Assembly: GCA_045545235.1 (NCBI GenBank)
Contig: JAZQAN010000014.1
Location: forward strand, 1-37,993
From: CAZNKU01 sp045545235
GTDB lineage: Bacteria; Bacillota; Clostridia; Monoglobales; Firm-18
Length of the DNA: 37,993 nucleotides
Reading direction: 5' to 3'
Every line of letters starts with the position of its first letter. Position 1 is the stretch's first letter. The translations under genes were made by a program, and so were the position numbers. The notes below the pieces were generated by a model. The model did not search any database. It was not told the DNA's origin and saw nothing but the letters and a program-made list of their open reading frames with translations. Below are positions 6,766-14,553 of this stretch, one piece after another.

Positions 6766-8676
6766 GTGAATACTAAAAATTTTTTAAAAGGTTTTTTTAC
6801 GGGAATAAACTACTGGGGTTCAGAAAGTGCCATTAATATGTGGAGTAATTTTAATGAGGATTCCATAGAAAAAGATATGATTTTAATGAAAAATGCAGGT
6901 ATAACCCATTTGAGAATATTTCCTCTATGGTCTGTATTTCAGCCTTTAAATGCCTTGTACGGACCAAAGGATGTATACGAATATACTTTTGGTGAAGAGC
7001 CTTTACCGGATACAGAGGCAGGAAGAGCAGGTGTCAGCGAAGAGGCGTGCCGTAAGTTTGAAAAGTTTTGTATGCTTGCAGAAAAGTATGATATGAAATT
7101 GATTGTGGCAATGATAACAGGCCATATGTCTTTTCGCACGTATAACCCACCTGCCTTTGACGGCAAGGCGTTACTCAGCGACCCGACTGTTATAAAATGG
7201 CAGCTTCGCTTTGTCAGATATTTTGTGGAACGTTTTAAAAATGAAAAATCAATAGTTGCCTGGGACCTTGGTAATGAGCCTATACATTTGCCGGGGCTTG
7301 AAAACAAACATCACGATGCATTTTATGTGTGGTGCAGCAGTATATCCTATGCAATCAAATCCTGCGATAAGGAAAGACCTGTTATTTCAGGACTTGATAA
7401 TTCAGCCATAGAAAATGACTATTCTAATTTGAAAACAATAGGAGAAATGTGTGACATTCATACCACACATCCATACAATATTTTTTGTACAAATGCAGAC
7501 CCTGTAAACACAATGAAGCCCGTTATGGACTTGCCGTTTAAGTGCCGTCTGTCGGAAGATATTTCAGGTGTACCGACTTTTGTTCAGGAATTCAGCTCGC
7601 TTGGGTATATGAACTGTTCCAAAAAAACAGAGGCAGAGTTTTACAGAGCGTCATTGTTTGCCTGCCTGTCACACGGTTGTCACGGTGCAATGTGGTGGTG
7701 TGCATTTGACCAGGGTCATCACAATTATGCACCATACCGTTGGAATACTATAGGTAGTGATTATGGCTTTTTCGACAAGGAGCTAAATGAAAAACCTATT
7801 GTTATGGAAAACATAGAGTTTAAAAAAGCATTGTCTGTTCTTCCTGATGGTGATTTGCCGTCTCACAAAATTGACGCTACCATACTTGTTCCAAGGGAAG
7901 AAACCGTTGATATAGACCTTCTTCGAACATCATACATACTTGCAAAGCAGGCAAATATAGATGTTAACTTTAACTATATGCTCGACCCTATTGTTGATTC
8001 CAAGCTTTATATTTTGCCGAGTGTAAAGGAAAATAAAGCACTTCCAAAACCAAGGCTTGACGAGCTTTTGGAAAAAGTTAAGGCAGGCAGCGTTTTGTAC
8101 ATATGTGCAGATACCGGTTTGTTAAGACAAATTCCTGAAATTACAGGTGTAGAAATTGCATATCGTGAAAAGGTTAATAAGGTTAAAATGTTGAATTTTG
8201 GCGGTGAACAACTGCCTGTATACACTAATTATTTTTATAAACCTGAAACAACCTGTGCGGAAATTAAAGCAACCGATGAAAATGGTGAGGCAGTATTCTT
8301 TAAATATGAATACGGAAAAGGCTATGTGTATTTTATGACATTACCTCTTGAAAGTTATCTTACCTGTAGGGAAGGGGCGTTTTTCAAGGAAGAACAACCC
8401 GATTACAGTGTTGTATACAGAGAGCTTGCAAATGCTGCAGGGCTAAAAAGAATATGTGATTCTGATAATAAGTTTGTAAGACTGACAGAACATATTGTTG
8501 ATGAAAATACTGCATATATTGTTGCGATAAATTATAACAATAAAGAAGAAACTGCAAATATCATTGCAGATTCTGACTTTAATTTTGATGTTTTATATGG
8601 TAGCGGATTTTATGGTAATAGAATTGTTGTACGCAAAAATGACTGTATTATATTAAAAGCTGAAAGGAACAGATAA
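6766..8676 (+). CDS. Clan GH-A (GH5/GH42-like) glycoside hydrolase
   Basis: This 636-residue protein begins with a TIM barrel of clan GH-A. The acid/base is probably E171 in AWDLGNEP, and the nucleophile E275 in PTFVQEFSSLG. A second region (about residues 370-500) looks like the class I glutamine-amidotransferase-type fold seen as the trimerisation domain of GH42 enzymes, followed by a small beta domain. There is no signal peptide, so it should act inside the cell on imported oligosaccharides, perhaps beta-mannosides or beta-galactosides. The start is GTG at 6766, 7 nt after GGAGG. The mannose-6-phosphate isomerase-like gene follows after one base, which favours a mannose-containing substrate. 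Exact specificity is not readable. Confidence 0.85.
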   Translation: MNTKNFLKGFFTGINYWGSESAINMWSNFNEDSIEKDMILMKNAGITHLRIFPLWSVFQPLNALYGPKDVYEYTFGEEPLPDTEAGRAGVSEEACRKFEKFCMLAEKYDMKLIVAMITGHMSFRTYNPPAFDGKALLSDPTVIKWQLRFVRYFVERFKNEKSIVAWDLGNEPIHLPGLENKHHDAFYVWCSSISYAIKSCDKERPVISGLDNSAIENDYSNLKTIGEMCDIHTTHPYNIFCTNADPVNTMKPVMDLPFKCRLSEDISGVPTFVQEFSSLGYMNCSKKTEAEFYRASLFACLSHGCHGAMWWCAFDQGHHNYAPYRWNTIGSDYGFFDKELNEKPIVMENIEFKKALSVLPDGDLPSHKIDATILVPREETVDIDLLRTSYILAKQANIDVNFNYMLDPIVDSKLYILPSVKENKALPKPRLDELLEKVKAGSVLYICADTGLLRQIPEITGVEIAYREKVNKVKMLNFGGEQLPVYTNYFYKPETTCAEIKATDENGEAVFFKYEYGKGYVYFMTLPLESYLTCREGAFFKEEQPDYSVVYRELANAAGLKRICDSDNKFVRLTEHIVDENTAYIVAINYNNKEETANIIADSDFNFDVLYGSGFYGNRIVVRKNDCIILKAERNR

Positions 8677-8677
8677 A

Positions 8678-9664
8678 ATGATTTATAAGTTGTTATCTAC
8701 AAGAGTTTACAGAGCCTACCTGGGTGGTAAAAATATAGATAAAATAACGGGTGTGGAAAACCCTGATGTAACCAGATTTCCGGAGGATTGGATAGCTTCT
8801 GTAACCACGGCATTCAATCCCGGCAGAGATGTTGAAAACGAAGGGCTTTCCAAAACCTGTGACGGTGAATATTTAAAAGAAATTATAGAAGCAAACAGGG
8901 AAAGTATGATTGGACAAAGAGAAAATATGTCACTTCTTTTTAAACTTCTTGATTCAAATGAAAGACTTGTAATACAGGTTCATCCAACCGTTGAGTTTGC
9001 AAAAGAGCATTTTAACAGTCAGTATGGCAAAACGGAATGTTGGTATATGCTAAACGACGGAGGTCACGTTTATCTTGGCTTTAAACCGGGTATCACAAAA
9101 GAATATATGAAAGAATTGTTTGAAAAGCAGGATGTTGAGGGTATGCTTGGTGCATTACACCGTTTTGAAGTGAACAAGGGTGACTTTATATTTGTTGCAG
9201 GTGGAGTGCCACACGCAATTGGTGAAGGATGTTTTATGGCTGAACTTCAGGAACCTACTGATTTAATGGTGATACCTGAACGTGTAACACCGTCTGGAGT
9301 TGAACTTTCAGATGTTAAACTTCACGGTGGCCTTGGTTTTGAAAAAATGTTTGACTGTTTTGTATACGAAGGTCAGGACAGAGAAACCGTTTCAAAAAAA
9401 TATTTTATAAAACCACAAAAAGTTAACCAAAATGTTAAAGTTATTGCAGATGACAGAATTACAGATAAATTCAGCTTGTATGAAATTTCGGTAAATGATG
9501 AATATGTTTATATTCCCGGTTCCTACTGTATAGGACTTGTAACAGAAGGTAACGGTTTTGTAAATGATGTGCCCGTAAAAGAGGGAGAACGCTTTTTTGT
9601 ACCTGAAAGCGAAAAAGAGCTTTGCATTAAAGGCAGTTTGAAAATTCTTGTTTGTAAACCTTAA
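8678..9664 (+). CDS. Class I mannose-6-phosphate isomerase-like protein
   Basis: The family interconverts mannose 6-phosphate and fructose 6-phosphate using one zinc ion in a cupin. All four metal ligands appear: Q100 and H102 in IQVHP, E120 in GKTE, and H179 in GGVPHAIGEG. The 328 residues match the short bacterial form. It starts one base after the glycosidase stop, so the two form an operon and are probably translated together, linking glycan cleavage to entry into glycolysis. The phosphosugar specificity is inferred from the family. Confidence 0.88.
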   Translation: MIYKLLSTRVYRAYLGGKNIDKITGVENPDVTRFPEDWIASVTTAFNPGRDVENEGLSKTCDGEYLKEIIEANRESMIGQRENMSLLFKLLDSNERLVIQVHPTVEFAKEHFNSQYGKTECWYMLNDGGHVYLGFKPGITKEYMKELFEKQDVEGMLGALHRFEVNKGDFIFVAGGVPHAIGEGCFMAELQEPTDLMVIPERVTPSGVELSDVKLHGGLGFEKMFDCFVYEGQDRETVSKKYFIKPQKVNQNVKVIADDRITDKFSLYEISVNDEYVYIPGSYCIGLVTEGNGFVNDVPVKEGERFFVPESEKELCIKGSLKILVCKP

Positions 9665-9688
9665 ATAGTAATGAAAAGCTTTACAGGA

Positions 9689-9839
9689 TGTGAAATAATT
9701 TCTTTTGAAATTGTGAAATAGAAAGCTTACGCTTTCTGTGAAATGAAATACGCCTTTAACATTTGCGAAGCAAATATTTCACGCCCGAAGGGTATTTCAC
9801 ATTGCGTAGCAATATTTCACACGCCAAAAGGCGTATTTC
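9689..9839. repeat. Branched palindromic repeat with ATTTCAC spacers
   Basis: A perfect 13-bp stem (GAAATACGCCTTT at 9745-9757 with its complement at 9827-9839) encloses three small hairpins: ATTTGC-GAA-GCAAAT (9761-9775), CCC-GAA-GGG (9784-9792) and ATTGC-GTA-GCAAT (9801-9813). These are separated by TTTCAC words at 9777, 9795 and 9815. Upstream lie three reverse-complement GTGAAAT words (starting near 9690, 9713 and 9738) and one more hairpin (AGAAAGC-TTAC-GCTTTCT, 9720-9737). No coding frame is supported. It resembles clostridial intergenic palindromic repeats. Confidence 0.8.
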
Positions 9840-9843
9840 GTTG

Positions 9844-9882
9844 AAAAGACGGTAGATTTTCTATCAAAATCTACCGTCTTTT
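9844..9882 (+). terminator. Strong terminator after the isomerase-like gene
   Basis: A perfect 17-bp stem AAAAGACGGTAGATTTT (9844-9860) pairs across loop CTATC with its complement (9866-9882), ending in TTTT. The A-run on the other side makes it potentially bidirectional. Confidence 0.8.
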
Positions 9883-9910
9883 CTGGCAAATAGCTTAATA
9901 AATGATAAAG

Positions 9911-10026
9911 GTTTCTTATCACGATGTAAAGGGTTTCTTATGGTCTATAAAAGGTTTCTTATGGGGTAGTAAACAGTTTCTTATGCCCATAAAAGGGTTT
10001 CTTATAGTCTATAAAAGGTTTCTTAT
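9911..10026. repeat. Six GTTTCTTAT words at 21-22 bp spacing
   Basis: GTTTCTTAT starts at 9911, 9933, 9954, 9976, 9997 and 10018. Spacings are 22, 21, 22, 21 and 21 bp, two helical turns, so all copies face the same side of the DNA. The fuller unit is close to TATAAAAGGTTTCTTATGG and the linkers vary. Such phasing suggests a protein-binding array: an iteron-like site, an operator array, or the subterminal repeats of an insertion sequence. No gene is present. Confidence 0.85.
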
Positions 10027-10039
10027 GGGTGGTTCTAAT

Positions 10040-10070
10040 TAAAATGTACCCTGGCAAAATGGACACATTT
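10040..10070. other. Possible insertion-sequence end remnant
   Basis: Just right of the six-word array, AAAATGTACC and AAAATGGACA form two near-identical 10-mers 15 bp apart, then ACATTTAATT. Read on the minus strand this gives TGTGTCCATTTTG, which resembles the TG-starting ends of IS21-type elements, whose ends also carry multiple internal repeats. No transposase frame is present. This is a weak similarity call from memory. The rest of 10071-10164 is AT-rich with nothing recognised. Confidence 0.25.
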
Positions 10071-10164
10071 AATTATTTGATTTTCTAACAAAATGTTTCG
10101 ATTTTTTGAATCAAATTGATTTTGTTGTAGTGTTGATATAAATGTCCAAAACCTTGATATTATC

Positions 10165-10209
10165 TAAAAAAATAGAACCTAATCGAACAGTATTATTTCG
10201 ATTAGGTTC
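10165..10209 (-). terminator. Terminator of the GH105 gene
   Basis: Minus strand: GAACCTAATCGAA (10209-10197) and its complement (10187-10175) form a perfect 13-bp stem, then TATTTTTTT. It lies 12 bp beyond the GH105 stop. Confidence 0.85.
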
Positions 10210-10220
10210 ATAAATTCAAA

Positions 10221-11321
10221 TTATTTTACGATATTTTCAATTCCGTTTTTATCAGCTTCCAACATAGCCATGATTATTGGGCCAAAGCCGTGGCTATCGT
10301 CTTTTGTGGGATTAGGAACAACGATGTATGCTTCTATTGTACCTTTCATATCACCATCACCCGGACATAAGCAACCTTTACAACATTTTTCAATAGAATA
10401 GTCGGGATTGATACAGAACTGATAAAGACCATCGATACCTTTTTTTAGAACAGGCATATATGTTTCTTTGTCAAGAATACCAAGACGAATACCAAGGCCG
10501 ATAGCATAAAGAATTATAGCTGAACCTGAGGATTCTTCCCATGCATACTTTTCAGTGATTTCCTGTCTCCAAAGACCTCTGAAATCCTGGTACTTAATCA
10601 AAGCTGCACTATGAGCTTTAAATCTTTCAACAGCTTCGTTATATTTTGGATGGTCTTTTGGAAGGTATCTTACAAGTTCAACCATACCTATAATACCCCA
10701 ACCGTTACCTCTTGACCAATGGTCTTCGGAAATTTTTTCAGGATCAGGAAGAAATCCCCTTGTCTGATGTAGAAGTCCGCAGGATTTATCCATAAAAACA
10801 TCGTACATTTTAAAGCACTGATCTACTGCATAATCTATGTATTTTGGCTCATTTAAAACCAAACCTGCATAAAGCATAAATGGAGTTACACAGAACACAA
10901 CATCAATCCAAATTTTAATTTTTTTAGGGTCAAGAAGACCGCATAAAATACCATCATGGCTGTGTGGACCATTAATTGTTTTTTCAGCATATTCTCTCAA
11001 AACATTTTCGTGCTCTTTAAAGTATCCGTGCATCATCATCCATCCTTTGCCAATACCACCTACACGGTAACTATCGAAACTGTATGTGAACTTTATGCCC
11101 GGTTCTTCAAATTCATATGGATATTTTGCGAGATAGCTGTTAACTTCTTTAATCCATTCTTCGTCGCCGGAATGTAATGCTGCCTGGGCTCCGGCCCACA
11201 TTGTAAGAATTCCGGGATAGTTGAATAGTGGTGCAGTACCATATGTGGAAGAGGCACCCATTTCGTTCTGCATTTTAACAGCACGATCCCAGATTCTTTT
11301 TGCGATAATTAAGGGTTTCAT
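10221..11321 (-). CDS. GH88/GH105 unsaturated glycuronyl hydrolase
   Basis: GH105 enzymes (YteR, YesR) remove the 4,5-unsaturated uronic acid left by polysaccharide lyases from oligosaccharides, typically of rhamnogalacturonan. The 366-residue protein has the alpha/alpha-barrel signatures: the presumed catalytic aspartate D140 in IWIDVVFCVTPFM and the WSRGNGWG segment (W202, R204) of the substrate pocket. No signal peptide is seen, so it acts on imported disaccharides. An ATG at 11339 overlaps the TGGAGGA ribosome binding site, so the start is placed at 11321. It has its own promoter right behind the lacI terminator. It implies that lyase-degraded pectin or a similar acidic glycan is used; no lyase gene is in the window. 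Confidence 0.92.
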   Translation of the reverse strand: MKPLIIAKRIWDRAVKMQNEMGASSTYGTAPLFNYPGILTMWAGAQAALHSGDEEWIKEVNSYLAKYPYEFEEPGIKFTYSFDSYRVGGIGKGWMMMHGYFKEHENVLREYAEKTINGPHSHDGILCGLLDPKKIKIWIDVVFCVTPFMLYAGLVLNEPKYIDYAVDQCFKMYDVFMDKSCGLLHQTRGFLPDPEKISEDHWSRGNGWGIIGMVELVRYLPKDHPKYNEAVERFKAHSAALIKYQDFRGLWRQEITEKYAWEESSGSAIILYAIGLGIRLGILDKETYMPVLKKGIDGLYQFCINPDYSIEKCCKGCLCPGDGDMKGTIEAYIVVPNPTKDDSHGFGPIIMAMLEADKNGIENIVK

Positions 11322-11348
11322 AATAAAAAAATCCTCCATTCATATTTT

Positions 11349-11383
11349 TTATGTATTCTATCACATAAATTTTTATAAGTCAA
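11349..11383 (-). promoter_or_regulatory. GH105 promoter with overlapping inverted repeat
   Basis: Minus strand TTGACT (11383-11378), 17-bp spacer, TAGAAT (11360-11355). A perfect inverted repeat TTATGT-8-ACATAA (11349-11368) covers the -10 box and could be a repressor site. It lacks the central CG of the LacI operator at 12607, so a different regulator is likely. Confidence 0.65.
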
Positions 11384-11386
11384 TAA

Positions 11387-11418
11387 AAAACCGACTTTCA
11401 TAAACAAAAGTCGGTTTT
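11387..11418 (-). terminator. Terminator of the lacI-family gene
   Basis: Minus strand: a 12-bp perfect stem AAAACCGACTTT with its complement, then TTTTTTATT. It sits 18 bp beyond the regulator stop. Confidence 0.8.
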
Positions 11419-11436
11419 GTGTATAATAACACTTTG

Positions 11437-12456
11437 TCAAATACTGATTTTTTTTACTGATTCCCTAACCATTATTTCATATGTCGGCATTTCTATACTA
11501 GTTTCAGTTTCTTCTTCATTGATTAATTTATCAAGCATATGTACAGCAATCTTTCCCATAGACACTTTATCAATTTTAACCGTAGTAAGTGAAGGGAAGT
11601 GATAACGAGCTAAAATAATATCATCTATGCTACATACTGAAAAATCATCAGGTAACACGTGTCCTTTTTTCTGAAGATAGTTCATTGCATTAATTGCTAC
11701 AAAATCACTGGAACAGAATATTGCTGTAGGAACCTTAGATTTGTTATCAAGTTCATTCATGTAATTATGTATATCTTCTTCTGTGGAAATCCGAGTTCTA
11801 ACCAAGTCTGAATCTAAATCGATGTCATACTCTGTCAAAGCTTTTTTGTATCCTTCAAATGTGAGTGCATAATATTCCTGAACAACTCCCAAATCCAGCA
11901 TTGCAATCTTTTTGTGTCCATTATCTAATAAATGCTTTACAGCATAATATGCTGCTTTAGAGTAATCGGCATATACACTTGGATAATCTGGTTTCTTTTT
12001 TTGCGAGTCAACAACAACAAACGGCGTTCCAAGTTTGTTTATATCGTTTTTCAAACTATCGGAAATATCACATAAAAAAATAATTCCGTCAGCATTATGT
12101 TGTAAAAGGGTGTTTTTTAGTACAGACGAATCAAAGTCACTCTTTAGATATGCTAATACTGTATTGTATCCAATGCTTGTACAATGTTCAACAATAGAAT
12201 TTATAACTTCAACGTAGAAGAAGTCATTAAAAGGGGACTCTTCTGAATTGATTACAAGTAAAATGTTAAAACTGCGTTGTAAAATTAATCTTCTTGAATT
12301 AACATTTGGTGTGTAATTAGTTTTGTCGACAATGTCAAGTATACGTTTGCGAGTTTCTTCGTTAATTCCTTTCTGCCCATTTAATGCATATGAAACAGAT
12401 GCAACGGATACACCAGCCATATCGGCTATTTGTTTTATTGTTAACTTTTTTTTCAT
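11437..12456 (-). CDS. LacI-family transcriptional repressor
   Basis: The 339-residue protein has an N-terminal LacI helix-turn-helix and hinge (residues 1-55, TIKQIADMAGVSVASVSYAL then YTPNVNSRRL) followed by a periplasmic-binding-protein-like sugar sensor (about 60-335). It is divergent from the 14-gene operon, whose promoter carries a CG-centred palindrome on the start site, so it is very probably the local repressor, released by a sugar or sugar phosphate from that pathway. The ribosome binding site is GAAAGGAAA. It has its own promoter, and a 10-bp palindrome TGATGCATCA (12487-12496) lies in its leader. Confidence 0.93.
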   Translation of the reverse strand: MKKKLTIKQIADMAGVSVASVSYALNGQKGINEETRKRILDIVDKTNYTPNVNSRRLILQRSFNILLVINSEESPFNDFFYVEVINSIVEHCTSIGYNTVLAYLKSDFDSSVLKNTLLQHNADGIIFLCDISDSLKNDINKLGTPFVVVDSQKKKPDYPSVYADYSKAAYYAVKHLLDNGHKKIAMLDLGVVQEYYALTFEGYKKALTEYDIDLDSDLVRTRISTEEDIHNYMNELDNKSKVPTAIFCSSDFVAINAMNYLQKKGHVLPDDFSVCSIDDIILARYHFPSLTTVKIDKVSMGKIAVHMLDKLINEEETETSIEMPTYEIMVRESVKKISI

Positions 12457-12510
12457 GATTTTTCCTTTCTTCTATGCACAGAACACTGATGCATCAATAA
12501 CATATTTTAC

Positions 12511-12539
12511 ATTATATACCACTTACGATTGCATTTCAA
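12511..12539 (-). promoter_or_regulatory. Promoter of the lacI-family gene
   Basis: Minus strand TTGAAA (12539-12534), 17-bp spacer, perfect TATAAT (12516-12511). It is back to back with the operon promoter, about 30 bp apart. Confidence 0.75.
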
Positions 12540-12570
12540 TAGCAAAATTCATAAAATTTTAAAAAAGGTA

Positions 12571-12599
12571 TTGACAGAGGTATAAAATTAGTGTAGAAT
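12571..12599 (+). promoter_or_regulatory. Promoter of the 14-gene sugar operon
   Basis: Perfect TTGACA (12571-12576), 17-bp spacer, TAGAAT (12594-12599). Transcription should begin near 12606, inside the operator that follows. It is the only clear promoter seen ahead of the genes from 12649 to 29497. Confidence 0.85.
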
Positions 12600-12606
12600 T
12601 AAATCA

Positions 12607-12622
12607 ACTTAAACGATTAAGT
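12607..12622. promoter_or_regulatory. LacI-type operator
   Basis: ACTTAAACGATTAAGT has 6-bp perfect arms around a central CG, the hallmark of LacI-family operators. It covers about +1 to +16, where a bound repressor would block initiation. The divergent LacI protein at 11437-12456 is the obvious ligand. Confidence 0.75.
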
Positions 12623-12648
12623 AAAATTTGGTTTTGGAGGAAAAATAT

Positions 12649-14451
12649 ATGCCATTATATGAAGATAAGCACAATGCAGAAAATCGCGTAAAGATTAGTG
12701 ATTCTGCTTTATCACAATCATGGATTGGAAATCAGAACGTTATTGGTAAGATTGCAGAACTTGTAAAAGAGGGAAAAAATAAGATCGCTCTTGAAGGATG
12801 GTATGGTGTAGACTTTGAGGTAGTTGTAGAAGGCTTGAAAGTTGCACTTGACGGAAAGGGAGAATTTATTCCTGTATACACATTGTTCAAAAGCATTGAA
12901 CAGATTAAAGAATATAAACAGCCAAATATCACAGATGACCCTGGCTTTGGCTATGTAAACTCAGATGGTAAAATTGAAGATTTGATGGATGATGCAAAGG
13001 TAGAGGATGCTTGCAAGAAAATAAATGCATCAAATGAAATTATCTTTGTTTACGGTTATGGTAGTGCAACTGAAAAGTTGATTGAATGTATGGACGCAGT
13101 TATTTATTTTGATAAAACCATGCAGTCAATGCAGTGGCAAATGTGGGATGGCGAAATGATTCCTTTTGGTATGGATAAGCCTGATGATACATATAACTGG
13201 AAAGAATTTAACTATTGCGATTTCTATTTGCTTTACAGACATAAAAAGAATCTTTACACAAAGATGGATTACTATGTAGAAGCTGTAGAAAAAGATAATA
13301 TGAAGATGGTAAGCAGAACTGCTTATGATGAAATTATTTCCAAGGTTGTAAAACAGCCTATTAAGCAGGTTCAGATATTCCAGCCTGGTCCATGGGGTGC
13401 TTACCGTTACCGTGACCTTTGGGATATTCCGGGACTTGAATGTAGTGCATGGAATAAGATGTCCGGTCCTGAAATGAGTGTAGTTATTGATTTTGGTGCA
13501 AAGGATATGATTAATGTTCCACTAATCAACTTGCTTCAGTACAATGCAGAAGTAACAGGTCCTAAGGTTAGTCAGAAGTATCCTGATTTATTCCCACTTG
13601 ATATATGGCTTGATGATGGATATTTTGAAAAACCTCAGCCTGCTGAACGTATTTCTATGCCTATCCATAATCATCCGGATAGTAACTATGTAGAAAGACA
13701 TTTTAACGAGCCTTTGGGACGTTATGAAACATATTATATCGCAGAAGCATACGAAGGTGCTAACACATGGATGGGATACTACGATGATTGTGATCTTGAA
13801 GCTTGGGAAAACAAGTGCAGAGAATCTAATAACTTAGTGCCTATTGAAGATTGGAAAGAGTATGTATGTAACTGGAAATCTAATGTGGGTGATCTATACC
13901 TTATTCCCCCGGGAACAGCTCACGGCCACGGCGGCAATCAGATGGTTCTTGAAATGGATACATCTCCTTCAATCGCAGGAACAGAGTATTCATTCTTCCA
14001 GTATGACTTTGCACGTAATTCATGGGATGACAATACAAAGACAATGACAGGCAAGCCTCTTAAGATGCATTTGGAACATGGCTTTGACAATGAACGTTAT
14101 CGCAGAGAAAGTTTTGTTAAGGATAAATTGAGAGCAAGACCGGAAATTGTTAGTTGGAATAAAGAATGGTATATGGATAGATATTCTACTCTTGATGAAA
14201 TGCCTTTTGATGTAGAAAGATTGTTCTTTGATAAGAGAGCAGAAAATACAACAGACGGTCGTTTCCTTCAAATTCTTACATTAACTGTAGGTCACAATGT
14301 AACAATTAGATCTAAATCTAATCCTGAACTTTCATCAAGCATCGAAAGACTACAGTGTATAGCTATTCCAGCGTGCTTTGGTGATTATGAAATTATCAGT
14401 GAAGATGGTAGTGCTTGTACAGTTGTATGTTTCCATTTGAAAGATTGCTAA
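12649..14451 (+). CDS. Phosphomannose-isomerase-like cupin with extra N-terminal domain
   Basis: The C-terminal half of this 600-residue protein is a class I phosphomannose-isomerase-like cupin. The usual QVHP is replaced by PIHNHP (H340, H342), GKTE by GRYE (E360), and the last ligand lies in PPGTAHGHGG (H425, H427), so a metal site is kept. The first 230 residues are not part of that family. They have an alpha/beta pattern with KIALEGWYGVDFE near residue 47, where a nucleoside-kinase-like P-loop might sit, but the GxxGxGKT residues are missing. The ATG at 12649 follows GGAGG by 8 nt, and an upstream in-frame TTG at 12628 is rejected. It leads the operon and is followed by a strong hairpin, so it may be made in excess over the genes behind it. 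Substrate unknown. Confidence 0.75.
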   Translation: MPLYEDKHNAENRVKISDSALSQSWIGNQNVIGKIAELVKEGKNKIALEGWYGVDFEVVVEGLKVALDGKGEFIPVYTLFKSIEQIKEYKQPNITDDPGFGYVNSDGKIEDLMDDAKVEDACKKINASNEIIFVYGYGSATEKLIECMDAVIYFDKTMQSMQWQMWDGEMIPFGMDKPDDTYNWKEFNYCDFYLLYRHKKNLYTKMDYYVEAVEKDNMKMVSRTAYDEIISKVVKQPIKQVQIFQPGPWGAYRYRDLWDIPGLECSAWNKMSGPEMSVVIDFGAKDMINVPLINLLQYNAEVTGPKVSQKYPDLFPLDIWLDDGYFEKPQPAERISMPIHNHPDSNYVERHFNEPLGRYETYYIAEAYEGANTWMGYYDDCDLEAWENKCRESNNLVPIEDWKEYVCNWKSNVGDLYLIPPGTAHGHGGNQMVLEMDTSPSIAGTEYSFFQYDFARNSWDDNTKTMTGKPLKMHLEHGFDNERYRRESFVKDKLRARPEIVSWNKEWYMDRYSTLDEMPFDVERLFFDKRAENTTDGRFLQILTLTVGHNVTIRSKSNPELSSSIERLQCIAIPACFGDYEIISEDGSACTVVCFHLKDC

Positions 14452-14471
14452 AAATCATATATTAAAGGAGG

Positions 14472-14537
14472 GGTATTGCAAAATTTAAGGTTCATTTCAA
14501 TGTTTATTTGAAAGGCTGGTTTTGCAATACCTTTTTT
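14472..14537 (+). terminator. Internal hairpin with T-tract (attenuator or partial terminator)
   Basis: GGTATTGCAAAA (14472-14483) and its exact complement (14520-14531) make a 12-bp stem followed by six T. The 36-nt loop holds an inner TTTCAA/TTGAAA stem. It lies between the first and second genes of the operon with no new promoter recognised after it, so it probably lowers transcription of the downstream genes. An orphan AAAGGAGGGG word sits right before it without a good start codon. Confidence 0.75.
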
Positions 14538-14553
14538 ACGTAGGAGAATAAAA

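Noticed and set aside
9911..10026. Regularly spaced repeats as a CRISPR array
   Set aside because: The repeat is only 9-13 bp with linkers of about 8-12 bp that are themselves similar, far shorter than CRISPR repeats and spacers, and no cas gene is present.
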